Positions 7,300 through 14,666 of a DNA stretch of 32,452 nucleotides are shown piece after piece. A program made the translations under genes and the position numbers. The stretch comes from Magnetococcales bacterium (lineage in GTDB: Bacteria; Pseudomonadota; Magnetococcia; Magnetococcales; Magnetaquicoccaceae), in contig JADGBT010000039.1 in NCBI GenBank assembly GCA_015231375.1, positions 1-32,452 on the forward strand. The letters run 5' to 3'. Positions within the stretch are counted from its first letter, which is position 1, and each line of letters starts with the position of its first letter. Below the pieces are notes generated by a model, which was given only the letters and a program-made list of their open reading frames with translations, had not been told where the DNA came from and made no database searches.

Positions 7300-7638
7300 A
7301 TGGAAATGAATATTCTGGTCAAGCGGCTTGTCTCAAACCTGGAAGAACCCGCATTATCCATTCGCAACCGCATTATTACGGGCATGCTCTTTTTATCACT
7401 CGCCGGGGTGGGAATGGCATGGCACTCCCACCAGTCCCGCCCCCTCACCGACGCACAGCGTGCGACATTGGCCGCCATGGTGGGCGAGACTGCCCGAAAA
7501 ACAGGAGAGACCCGGCAAAAGGTTTGGTGGCGGGTGAAGGGGATTCTGGGGGTGCGCCGTATTGAGGAGATCGAGAGAAGAGACTTTGACAAGGCGCACG
7601 CCTTGCTATTACAAAGAATCCAAACTGATTCCCGCTGA
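7300..7638 (+). CDS. Small protein with ORF6C-like C-terminus
   Basis: 112 residues from an ATG with GGGAGAG 5 bases upstream. The C-terminal half (LTDAQRATLAAMVGE, then WWRVKGILGVRRIEEIERRD, then FDKAHALLLQRI) resembles the ORF6C domain of phage antirepressor-type proteins, in which a short helical part is followed by a [KR]xxFGV-like turn. A weakly hydrophobic stretch at residues about 28-42 could be a membrane segment but is short. The usual ORF6N or Bro domain is absent. It follows the repressor gene by about 100 bases and may be co-transcribed with it. Confidence 0.6.
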   Translation: MEMNILVKRLVSNLEEPALSIRNRIITGMLFLSLAGVGMAWHSHQSRPLTDAQRATLAAMVGETARKTGETRQKVWWRVKGILGVRRIEEIERRDFDKAHALLLQRIQTDSR

Positions 7639-7754
7639 TAAAAGGGCCCTTGATGTCCCGGCTTCATCGGGCATCCGGGGCCAATGGTGAACGTAAGTAT
7701 GATTATAATTGTATCCATGTTATAAATTTTAATCTAAATCAGAAACGACTCCCG

Positions 7755-7760
7755 TATAAT
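7755..7760 (+). promoter_or_regulatory. Possible -10 hexamer for the rexAB-like pair
   Basis: A perfect TATAAT lies 25 bases before the ATG at 7786, in an unusually AT-rich gap (7690-7785). No convincing -35 is found 16-18 bases upstream, so the promoter call is weak. If real, the pair would be expressed independently of late genes. Confidence 0.3.
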
Positions 7761-7785
7761 AAATTGTTATGTAAGGAAATCTCAA

Positions 7786-8739
7786 ATGAGCGAAACCAAA
7801 CCAAAAACCATCCATTATCGGAAAGCGGTCCTGCTGCAGCAAGGTCATACCCTCCAAATGCTGCTTGAGAGATTGTTACAGGAATATCCATGCGTGGCAG
7901 ATCGATGGCAGGATATGGATGAGGAGGGGAAAAGCAAACGTCTGATCAATCATCATTTAAGTCAGATTGGCATGGAATTCGGAAATTTTCTGTCTTTTGA
8001 AAGTGGTGCCAACAGATTGCTGATGACGGTCAAGAACACAGTCACGGCAATGGATGTTGGCCAGATCGCTCCGACATCTTCGGATGAAGGGTTGAGGCGT
8101 GAATTTCTGGATGCGATTCTGTACTACGGAATCCGTGGAAACCATGTTATTTTGTTGCAATCCTCCAGTCTGCAGGCGCGCCAGTTCGAGGAGTATCTTA
8201 ATTGGTGGTTGCGTCTCGCCAAGATCAATGAATCGGTTAGTCTGTTGGATGAACCGGAGCCGGACATTGCGCGCATCCTTAATGAAAAGAACGTCAAAAG
8301 CTTGAGATTACGATCAGATATGTTCTCCGGATCGGTTGATATGGAGCATCACAAAACCGTCAAGGAACGATTCTTTGACATGGGAAGAGGGTCAAGAATC
8401 ATTGGTTCTATGTTGGGGGTTGATCGGTTGGCGACATTGGATCTGGAACACGTTGGATCGGACGATTTGGTTGTGGATGTTGTTGTTACCTATAACCGAT
8501 CAACAAGTTCAACCGGACAAAACCTTCTGGACAAATTATCGAGAACGGTCAGCAAGATGGACGCGGAAGGGACTCAACTGATCGTCCCAGGAGTAGGTAA
8601 GATTTCCGGCGACCGATTGCGGCAGTCAAAGCGAATTATGGTAAAGACTCGTAATGGTGAGATTATGCAGAACGATCTGTTCCCGAAGATGCAACGGTGG
8701 CTTGAGGAACTTGTAGCCGGAGAAAGGATCAATGGCTGA
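7786..8739 (+). CDS. RexA-like cytosolic protein of a lysogeny module
   Basis: A 317-residue soluble protein without signal peptide or membrane segment. I see no enzyme motif. The order of elements resembles lambda RexA and related unknown-function proteins: N-terminal strand and helix (TIHYRKAVLLQQGHTLQMLL), a core of alternating strands (LYYGIRGNHVILLQSSSLQA), and a later segment (IIGSMLGVDRLATLDLEHVG followed by LVVDVVVTYNRS) that recalls the second half of RexA. This is fold-level resemblance by eye, not a database match. AAGGA lies 8 bases before the ATG. It overlaps the following four-helix membrane gene by 8 bases and follows the prophage repressor, as rexA-rexB follow cI. DNA is AT-richer than the late genes, suggesting separate acquisition. 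It could alternatively be another type of exclusion or Abi protein. Confidence 0.5.
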   Translation: MSETKPKTIHYRKAVLLQQGHTLQMLLERLLQEYPCVADRWQDMDEEGKSKRLINHHLSQIGMEFGNFLSFESGANRLLMTVKNTVTAMDVGQIAPTSSDEGLRREFLDAILYYGIRGNHVILLQSSSLQARQFEEYLNWWLRLAKINESVSLLDEPEPDIARILNEKNVKSLRLRSDMFSGSVDMEHHKTVKERFFDMGRGSRIIGSMLGVDRLATLDLEHVGSDDLVVDVVVTYNRSTSSTGQNLLDKLSRTVSKMDAEGTQLIVPGVGKISGDRLRQSKRIMVKTRNGEIMQNDLFPKMQRWLEELVAGERING

Positions 8740-9346
8740 AAAATCAAAGCGGTGGTTGACCTCATCTCTTGTCGTCGGAATCTGGGGAGTGCTGCTTCCT
8801 TGGGTGTGGTTCAGTTTGCTTGCTGATCAGATATCGTGCCCAAAAGACCTTGACCGGCTTGCCGAATGGGTAAAACTTATGCCCTGGTTGCATGTTATTG
8901 TTCTTGGATTAATCTTTCAGCTTATTCCACGTCTGTATGAGTTGCGACATATGGACCAATTGGATCGCAGATTACGGACAGAATTGACACTAATCGTTGA
9001 TCTCCTGTCTTGGCGATTAATCAGGATGGCAATGGTGGTGGTTGTGTCTGGCTTGGTGTGTTTCGCTGCTCCAATGGTGAAAGGGAGCGACGGGTTAAGG
9101 TTCGCCATGATTTTTCTGGCGGGGAGTACGGTATATTTTTCACTGGCTATTCTGCTGGCCTCCCTGGCTCTCTTGATGGAAACGATGCGCCAGAAGACAC
9201 GAATCTTGGATCATGACAGCGACAAAAAGAAACAGATCGCATTGATTGAGGCGTTAAAGAAAGACCGCGAGGTTGAATACAGAACTCGCGAGGATCTTGA
9301 TAAATACAACGAATTCATACAGCCTCCCACCACACAGATTCATTGA
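8732..9346 (+). CDS. RexB-like four-helix membrane protein
   Basis: A 204-residue integral membrane protein. Hydrophobic segments lie at about 9-31, 46-66, 97-116 and 122-149, followed by a charged cytoplasmic tail (DHDSDKKKQIALIEALKKDR) of some 55 residues. Lambda RexB also has four membrane segments but is shorter (144 residues). In lambda, RexA senses infection and RexB forms or gates a membrane ion channel that collapses the potential. The start lies within the end of the upstream gene (8-base overlap, GGAGAAAGG upstream), so the two are translationally coupled. The gene ends just before the first late promoter-like element. No sequence identity to RexB was seen; the claim rests on topology and context. 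Confidence 0.5.
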   Translation: MAEKSKRWLTSSLVVGIWGVLLPWVWFSLLADQISCPKDLDRLAEWVKLMPWLHVIVLGLIFQLIPRLYELRHMDQLDRRLRTELTLIVDLLSWRLIRMAMVVVVSGLVCFAAPMVKGSDGLRFAMIFLAGSTVYFSLAILLASLALLMETMRQKTRILDHDSDKKKQIALIEALKKDREVEYRTREDLDKYNEFIQPPTTQIH

Positions 9347-9358
9347 TCAGAATTGTCT

Positions 9359-9414
9359 GCATTTTCTAACCTGCATTAAAAGACTCTCCCTCCAGTCGCC
9401 GCTATTGTGGCGAC
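9359..9414 (+). promoter_or_regulatory. Late promoter-like element before the endolysin (P_lys position)
   Basis: Shares GCATTTTCTAA, 3 bases, GCATTAAAAGACT with 17091-17117. After AAGACT (9380-9385, at the -35 place) come exactly 17 bases, then TATTGT (9403-9408, -10), then 6 bases and the ATG. Arms GTCGCC (9395-9400) and GGCGAC (9409-9414) bracket the -10. The poor -35 suggests an activator-dependent promoter, as for Mu C-dependent P_lys. The upstream half (GCATT repeated 14 bases apart) is the probable activator site. Confidence 0.65.
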
Positions 9415-10050
9415 ATGAACATTCAATCTCTTCTCACCTCACCACCGTTCGATGACGCCCTGCACCTTCAGAGATTTCTGAAGGGGTTGGGATATTATTC
9501 GGGCGCGTTGGACGGAACAATCGGACCGCTGAGCAAGGCCGGGCTGGTCAGGCAACAGGAGGTTTCGGCGGGGATTGCCGAGGCGTTCGGGAGCTTCGAC
9601 GCACGCAGCGAACGGGAGATCGTGACCCTGCATCCCGAGGTGCAACGGCTGTGCCGTGGATTTCTGGCGGCCTTGCGGACGGCCAGAATCGATGCCCGCG
9701 TCTTGTGCGGCATGCGCTCCTACGCCCAACAGGATGCCCTTTATCGTCAGGGACGCACTGCTCCCGGACGAATCGTCACACGGGCTGCCGGGGGGCGGTC
9801 GTTGCACAACTTCGGCTTGGCGTTTGATATCGGCCTGTTTGCCGGCGGCAAGTATCTGGAGAATACGCTTCCCTATCAGGATGCTGCCGGAATCGGCAAG
9901 CGCATGGGACTGGATTGCGGCGCGTTTTGGACCACCTTTGTCGATCTTCCCCACTATCAGCTCAATCATTTGCCAACCCTGACCTTGATCCGCAAGCGGT
10001 TCGAGGCGGGCTTCCCTTTATTGCAACCGTCTCCAGGAGAAAAGTCATGA
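9415..10050 (+). CDS. Endolysin: peptidoglycan peptidase of the M15 type
   Basis: Cuts peptidoglycan cross-links or stems for host lysis. Residues 14-50 form a peptidoglycan-binding-like domain (LQRFLKGLGYYSGALDGTIG). The catalytic part at about 75-185 carries the M15/VanY motifs GMRSYAQQDALY, then SLHNFGLAFDIG with zinc ligands H131 and D138, and PHYQ with H180. Length 211 residues is normal for such endolysins. There is no signal peptide, so a holin is needed. No ribosome-binding site precedes the ATG, which lies 6 bases after the putative -10, so the mRNA may be leaderless. The stop overlaps the next gene (ATGA). Confidence 0.92.
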   Translation: MNIQSLLTSPPFDDALHLQRFLKGLGYYSGALDGTIGPLSKAGLVRQQEVSAGIAEAFGSFDARSEREIVTLHPEVQRLCRGFLAALRTARIDARVLCGMRSYAQQDALYRQGRTAPGRIVTRAAGGRSLHNFGLAFDIGLFAGGKYLENTLPYQDAAGIGKRMGLDCGAFWTTFVDLPHYQLNHLPTLTLIRKRFEAGFPLLQPSPGEKS

Positions 10051-10229
10051 ATCTGATTGATTCCGTTGTGGAATACGCTCCTATCGTGATTACCGCCGCT
10101 TCGGCTGTGGCGGCCACCACCCCCACCCCGCGCCAGGGATCGCTGTTGTGGTGGGTCTATCGGACAGTGGATTTTCTGGCCCTGAATGTGGGCAAGGCCA
10201 AGGATCAGGGAGAGCCGCCGTGCCGGTAA
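10047..10229 (+). CDS. Small holin-like membrane protein, 60 aa
   Basis: A 60-residue protein with one hydrophobic segment (residues 8-24, EYAPIVITAASAVAATTP), then a TPTPRQGSLLWWVYRTVDFL stretch and the ending ALNVGKAKDQ. This form is common in lysis cassettes of Mu-like phages. It overlaps the endolysin by 4 bases and the next gene by 10. A holin or spanin-accessory role is inferred from position and size. Start ATG 10047 is the only one that fits the membrane segment. Confidence 0.7.
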   Translation: MNLIDSVVEYAPIVITAASAVAATTPTPRQGSLLWWVYRTVDFLALNVGKAKDQGEPPCR

Positions 10230-10609
10230 CCACGGATGGTGACGCGGCCATGGAATGGCTGCTCAAGTGGTGGCCGTTGCTCGCGTCTGCGATTTCGGCG
10301 GCAGCTGGTTGGGCCTACTGGTCACTGCAACGCAAGCTCGTGCCACGGGAAGAGTTCGCGGCGGCGCTCGAACAGATGCGTGCGTCGGACGACGCCCTCG
10401 AAGAGCGCGTCATGCGGGTGGAGTTGGAGATCCGGCACATGCCAACCCGTGAGGATGTGACCGCCCTGGGTAATCGCATCGCCGGGTTGACCGGGGATAT
10501 CCGGATGATGTCGGCCCGGGTGGACGGGGTTTATGAAATGCTGGAGCGCATGGATCGGCAGTTCAATCTGCTTCTGGAGCACCACATGAAGGACGATGGC
10601 GATGGGTAA
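10220..10609 (+). CDS. DUF2730 family protein (Mu gp25-like)
   Basis: 129 residues from a GTG with GGGAGAG 5 bases upstream; the ATG at 10250 has no such site. One membrane segment (about 15-35, LLASAISAAAGWAYWSL) is followed by a coiled coil (REEFAAALEQMRASDDALEE through MLERMDRQFNLLLEHH). Mu gp25-like DUF2730 proteins share this layout and lie between lysis and terminase genes. They may be membrane lysis accessories (spanin-like), which is unproved. Confidence 0.8.
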   Translation: MPVTTDGDAAMEWLLKWWPLLASAISAAAGWAYWSLQRKLVPREEFAAALEQMRASDDALEERVMRVELEIRHMPTREDVTALGNRIAGLTGDIRMMSARVDGVYEMLERMDRQFNLLLEHHMKDDGDG

Positions 10610-10898
10610 AAGTTTCGGACAACGCATCTCCGAGGCGCGCCGGATGTACATTCTGCAAGCCCTCAAGGCGTCGGCGGACTATCGGGCCGGCGCGCCGGTG
10701 ATCGGGGAATTTCTGCTTTCCATGGGGTTCGGTTGTTCCCGCATCGCATTGCGCGGGGAACTGGAGTGGTTGCGGGATTTGTTGCTGGTGGAACTGGATG
10801 ATCAACACGAGGCGCTTGTGGCCCGTCTGACCCAGGAAGGATTGGACGTGGCCAACGGTCTGCTGGATGTGCCCGGCGTTCGCAAGATGGATCCGTAA
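10596..10898 (+). CDS. Small late protein (Mu gp26-like position, VpaChn25_0724-type)
   Basis: 100 residues, mostly helical. RRMYILQALKASADYRAG followed by LRGELEWLRDLLLVELDDQ resembles a winged-helix-like family common before the gp27 gene in Mu-like phages. The start is 10596 or 10602 (AAGGA 3 or 9 bases away), overlapping the preceding gene by 14 or 8 bases. Function unknown, possibly DNA packaging or regulation. Confidence 0.7.
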   Translation: MAMGKSFGQRISEARRMYILQALKASADYRAGAPVIGEFLLSMGFGCSRIALRGELEWLRDLLLVELDDQHEALVARLTQEGLDVANGLLDVPGVRKMDP

Positions 10899-10910
10899 GG
10901 GGGGATGATC

Positions 10911-11483
10911 ATGCCTGCGCGCAAGAAGGTCGCAGCGTTGCCCGAGGATGTCCGGGCGTGGTTGGACGAGGCGTTACGATCCGGCAACTATTCGGGCTAC
11001 GAACTCCTGGAACAAGAACTCAAGGGGCGCGGATACGACATCGGCAAATCGTCGTTGCAACGCCACGGGAGGGATCTGCAAAAGAAACTCGAAGCCATGC
11101 AGGCGGCCACACAGTGGGCCAAGGATTTTGTCGCTCAGAACGGGGATACCGAGGGGGTATTGAACGAGGCCACCCTGGCGTCACTCCAGGCGGACGCCTT
11201 TCGTTTGATGTTGTCTTTGCGGGAGGTGGACGAGCAGACCGATCCGGAAAAACGGGTACGGATTCTGACTGGAGTTTCCAATGCCATGGCCAACGTGGTC
11301 CGGTCGTCGGTGATGCAAAAGCGGTGGCGTCAGGAGATTTCGGCACCCAATCTGGAGGCGGCCCGCAGTGTCTTGGAGAAGCTCATGGGATTTGTCGAGG
11401 AGTGTTATCCGCAACATGCCTCCTCTTTGCTGGAGATTCTGGAACCGTTCGGCGAGACGTTGACCCGGGAGTTTGCATCATGA
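10911..11483 (+). CDS. Probable small terminase subunit (DUF3486, Mu gp27-like)
   Basis: 190 residues from the ATG at 10911, which has a G-run 6 bases before it; the alternative at 10905 is too close. The N-terminal part (VRAWLDEALRSGNYSGYELL, then GYDIGKSSLQRHGRDLQKKL) is a DNA-binding HTH as in small terminases, followed by helices (LQADAFRLMLSLREVDE). Mu-type gp27 binds pac DNA and hands it to the large subunit, which follows at once with a 4-base overlap (ATGA). Confidence 0.85.
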   Translation: MPARKKVAALPEDVRAWLDEALRSGNYSGYELLEQELKGRGYDIGKSSLQRHGRDLQKKLEAMQAATQWAKDFVAQNGDTEGVLNEATLASLQADAFRLMLSLREVDEQTDPEKRVRILTGVSNAMANVVRSSVMQKRWRQEISAPNLEAARSVLEKLMGFVEECYPQHASSLLEILEPFGETLTREFAS

Positions 11484-13153
11484 AGTCGAATCCAAAGCGG
11501 TTCATGGGGGAATTGGCCCAGGAAGTGGCCGGGATGCGCAAGCGCATCGAGGCGGGTGTGGATGGGTTTGATCCGGATCCGCGCGCCTCCCGGGAGCGTT
11601 GCGGTCGGGCTTGCGGAGATCTGGAGTATTTTGCCCGCACCTATTTTCCCCACTACATCCAGAAACCCAACAGTCGTTTGCATGCGTGGCTCTATCGGGA
11701 ATTGCCGGACGCCCTGGCTGGCGAGTCCGGGTGTCGTCTGGCGCTGGCGGCTCCCCGTGGCGAAGCCAAGTCCACCATTGCCTGCAAGATCCTGACGTTG
11801 TGGGCGGTGATCACGGGGCGCAAGCATTATGTCTGTCTGGTGGCCGATGTGGCGGATCAGGCGTCGGTGATGTTGGAATCGATCAAAGCGGAGCTGGAAT
11901 TCAATCCGCGTTTGCTGGCCGATTTCCCGGACGCTGCCGGTGCTGGGCGCGTATGGCAGACCGGAGTGATCTTGACCAGAAACAATCGAAAGATCCAGGC
12001 ATTCGGCAGCGGCAAGCGGATGCGCGGCCTGTCCCATGGCCCGCACCGGCCTGATCTGACCATTTGCGACGACTTGGAGAATGACGAAAACGTGCGCTCT
12101 CCAGAGCAGCGGGACAAGCTGGAAAACTGGCTGCGGCGGACCGTGTTGTATCTTGGCGCGGCGGATGACTCCATGGATCTGATCCTGATCGGTACGGTGT
12201 TGCATTATGACTCGGTATTGTCGCGTCTGTTGAGTGACCCGTTGTGGCGTTCGGTAGTGTTTAAGTCGGTGGTGACGTGGCCTGGTCGCATGGACTTGTG
12301 GGACCGGTGGGAAGAGGTCTTGCTCAATGAGGGGATCGGGGCGGCCAGGAGATTTTATGACGCCCGTTCCGGAGAGATGGAAGCCGGGGCGGTGGTTTCA
12401 TGGCCTGCGGCGCGGCCATTGTACGCGCTCATGGTGCAACGGGCGCGAGATGGTCATGCGGCATTCGACTCCGAGCAACAAAATGATCCGGTCTCCGGGG
12501 AGGAGAATCCGTTTTCGGGCAAGGGAGTGATCCAGTTCTGGGTGGAGCGTGATCCGGATTGGATTTTCTACGGGGGGTGCGACCCCTCGATGGGGCTGCA
12601 CGGCAACTCACGGGATCCGTGCGCGCTGCTGGTATGCGGCCTGAACCGCGCCACCGGCAGACTGGACGTGGTGGAGGCCCGGATCGGACGCATGGTGCCG
12701 GACCGGATCATCGAAGAGATCATCGCCTTGCAGATCCGATATGGGTGCGTGCTGTGGTGGATCGAGGCGGTACAGTTCCAGATGATGTTGCACGGTGAAC
12801 TGGTCAAACGTTCTGCGGCACGGGGGGTTCCGGTGCCAGCCATGCCGATCAGGCCGCACACCGACAAGACGTTGCGGATCGAGTCGTTGCAACCGCATGT
12901 GACCAACGGATTGATCCGGTTCCACCCTTCGCAGACCACACTGGTGGAGCAGTTGCGACATTTCCCCAAGGCGGATCATGACGATGGGCCGGACGCGCTG
13001 CATATGGTGTGGCAGGGATTGCGGGAACAAGGAGGACCGATCGAATTTCGCGCCACCGGGCCGCGCGTCCTGTTGGATGAAGCGCCTCCAGTCATTGTGG
13101 ACAATGGCGGTTGGGGTGCGGTAGGTGACTCGTTGGACTGGTGCGGATACTAA
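11480..13153 (+). CDS. Terminase large subunit (Mu gp28-like)
   Basis: Packages DNA into the prohead by ATP hydrolysis and cuts at the end of the headful. 557 residues. Walker A is APRGEAKST at 91-99, Walker B is LTICDDLE at 193-200. The RNase H-like nuclease carries D368 (GGCDPSMG), E429 (WWIEA) and D505 (DDGPDALH). Segment GSGKRMRGLSHGPHRPD is the usual region between them. The start at 11480 overlaps the gp27-like stop; a longer upstream frame is an artefact. All catalytic residues appear intact. Confidence 0.95.
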   Translation: MKSNPKRFMGELAQEVAGMRKRIEAGVDGFDPDPRASRERCGRACGDLEYFARTYFPHYIQKPNSRLHAWLYRELPDALAGESGCRLALAAPRGEAKSTIACKILTLWAVITGRKHYVCLVADVADQASVMLESIKAELEFNPRLLADFPDAAGAGRVWQTGVILTRNNRKIQAFGSGKRMRGLSHGPHRPDLTICDDLENDENVRSPEQRDKLENWLRRTVLYLGAADDSMDLILIGTVLHYDSVLSRLLSDPLWRSVVFKSVVTWPGRMDLWDRWEEVLLNEGIGAARRFYDARSGEMEAGAVVSWPAARPLYALMVQRARDGHAAFDSEQQNDPVSGEENPFSGKGVIQFWVERDPDWIFYGGCDPSMGLHGNSRDPCALLVCGLNRATGRLDVVEARIGRMVPDRIIEEIIALQIRYGCVLWWIEAVQFQMMLHGELVKRSAARGVPVPAMPIRPHTDKTLRIESLQPHVTNGLIRFHPSQTTLVEQLRHFPKADHDDGPDALHMVWQGLREQGGPIEFRATGPRVLLDEAPPVIVDNGGWGAVGDSLDWCGY

Positions 13154-13157
13154 AGAC

Positions 13158-14666
13158 ATGAGCGACACGACCAGACCGGCGCCTCCGGTCATCGAAGAGA
13201 TTGCCACCATCAACGATGGGCGGGATATCACCCGTGGGTATGTGGACGCGTTGCCTTTGCTCCCATCCCAGGACGTTTTGCTGCGGGCCAAGGGAGGCGG
13301 CAATCTGGCGATTTACGAGGAGGTGTTGCGGGATGATATGGTGAAAGCCACCTTCGAGCAGCGTCGTCTGGCCTTGTGTGCGACCGAGTGGCGGATTGAA
13401 CCGGGCGGTGCGGGACGCATCGACCGCAAGGCGGCGGATGCCTTGAAGTCGACCCTCTCCGCCGTGGATTTCGACGGTGTGACCGACAAGATGCTTTACG
13501 GGATTTTTTACGGATTCGCCGTCGGGGAGTGTGTATGGAACGCGGCGGGCGGACTGGTGGTGCTGGATGGAATCAAGGTGCGCCGACAAAAACGGTTCGG
13601 GTTTGCTCCGGACGGATCCTTGCGGATGTTGACCTCATCCCATCCCCTGGGCGAACCGGTACCGGAGTGGAAATTCTGGCATTTCCGCTGTGGCGCGGAC
13701 AACGATGACGAGCCTTACGGTCTTGGTCTGGCCCATTGGCTTTATTGGCCGGTCTATTTCAAGCGCGCCGGCATGAAGGCCTGGACCTCTTTTCTGGACA
13801 AATTTGCCCAACCCACGGTGGTGGGCGAATTCCCGGTCGGGACTGCCGAAGGTGAAAAGGGGCGTCTGCTCAATGCGGTGGCATCGGTGAAAAGCCAATC
13901 CGGGCTCATCATTCCCCAGGGAATGGTTGTCCGTTTGCTGGAGGCGACCCGTGGCGGAAAGGCGGATTATCTGGACCTGACCGAGTTGATGAATCGGGCG
14001 ATCGCCAGACTGGTTCTGACCCAGACCATGACATCGAGCGATGGCGCCTCTCTTTCCCAGGCTGAGGTCCATGAGCGGATGCTGCAACGAATCGTGCAGG
14101 CCGATGGCAATCTGGTGGCGGGGTCGTTCAACCGGACCATTGCCCGATGGCTGACGGAATGGAATTTTCCCGGCGCCCGACCGCCCCGGCTGGTTTTCAT
14201 GACTGACGAATCCGAGGATCTGGACAAGCGGGCGAACCGTGAAAAGGTGATCACCGAGACCACGGGGCTGCGTCCCACCAGAAAGCATATCGAAGAGGTT
14301 TACGGGGGCGAATGGGAAGAGGGATCCGCCTCTTCCCGGGTGACACCCATTGAGGTGCCCCTCGTGACGTCCAGAGAGGCGCAACAGGCGCAGACGCCCA
14401 GAGAGGCGCGGTTTGCCGAGATTGCTGAAGCCGACGGCCAGATGGCCGTGGATCATGTGGATCTCGGCAACCAGCTTCAGATCATTGCCGAGGCTTTGGT
14501 GACCCCGCTCCTGGAACGCATACGCGACGGTGTGACCCCGGAGGAACTGTTGAATGCGTTGGGTGAGATGTATCCCGCAATGGATTATTCCCGCCTGACC
14601 GCGCTGCTGGATCGGGTGGTGTTTGTTGGCGAGACCTGGGGGCGCATCGATGCCACCAGGGGATGA
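13158..14666 (+). CDS. Portal protein (DUF935, Mu gp29-like)
   Basis: Forms the dodecameric head vertex through which DNA passes. 502 residues. The DUF935 pattern includes ITRGYVDALPLLPSQDVLLR, VLRDDMVKATFEQRRLALCA, the YGIFYGFAVGECVW segment and WHFRCGADNDDEPYGLGLAH. The C-terminal 100 residues are helical and hydrophilic. It begins 4 bases after the terminase stop. The end overlaps the gpF-like start by 17 bases. Confidence 0.94.
   Translation: MSDTTRPAPPVIEEIATINDGRDITRGYVDALPLLPSQDVLLRAKGGGNLAIYEEVLRDDMVKATFEQRRLALCATEWRIEPGGAGRIDRKAADALKSTLSAVDFDGVTDKMLYGIFYGFAVGECVWNAAGGLVVLDGIKVRRQKRFGFAPDGSLRMLTSSHPLGEPVPEWKFWHFRCGADNDDEPYGLGLAHWLYWPVYFKRAGMKAWTSFLDKFAQPTVVGEFPVGTAEGEKGRLLNAVASVKSQSGLIIPQGMVVRLLEATRGGKADYLDLTELMNRAIARLVLTQTMTSSDGASLSQAEVHERMLQRIVQADGNLVAGSFNRTIARWLTEWNFPGARPPRLVFMTDESEDLDKRANREKVITETTGLRPTRKHIEEVYGGEWEEGSASSRVTPIEVPLVTSREAQQAQTPREARFAEIAEADGQMAVDHVDLGNQLQIIAEALVTPLLERIRDGVTPEELLNALGEMYPAMDYSRLTALLDRVVFVGETWGRIDATRG

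Noticed and set aside
7650-7680. Terminator after the ORF6C-like gene
   Set aside because: A short bulged hairpin is present, but no T-run follows.
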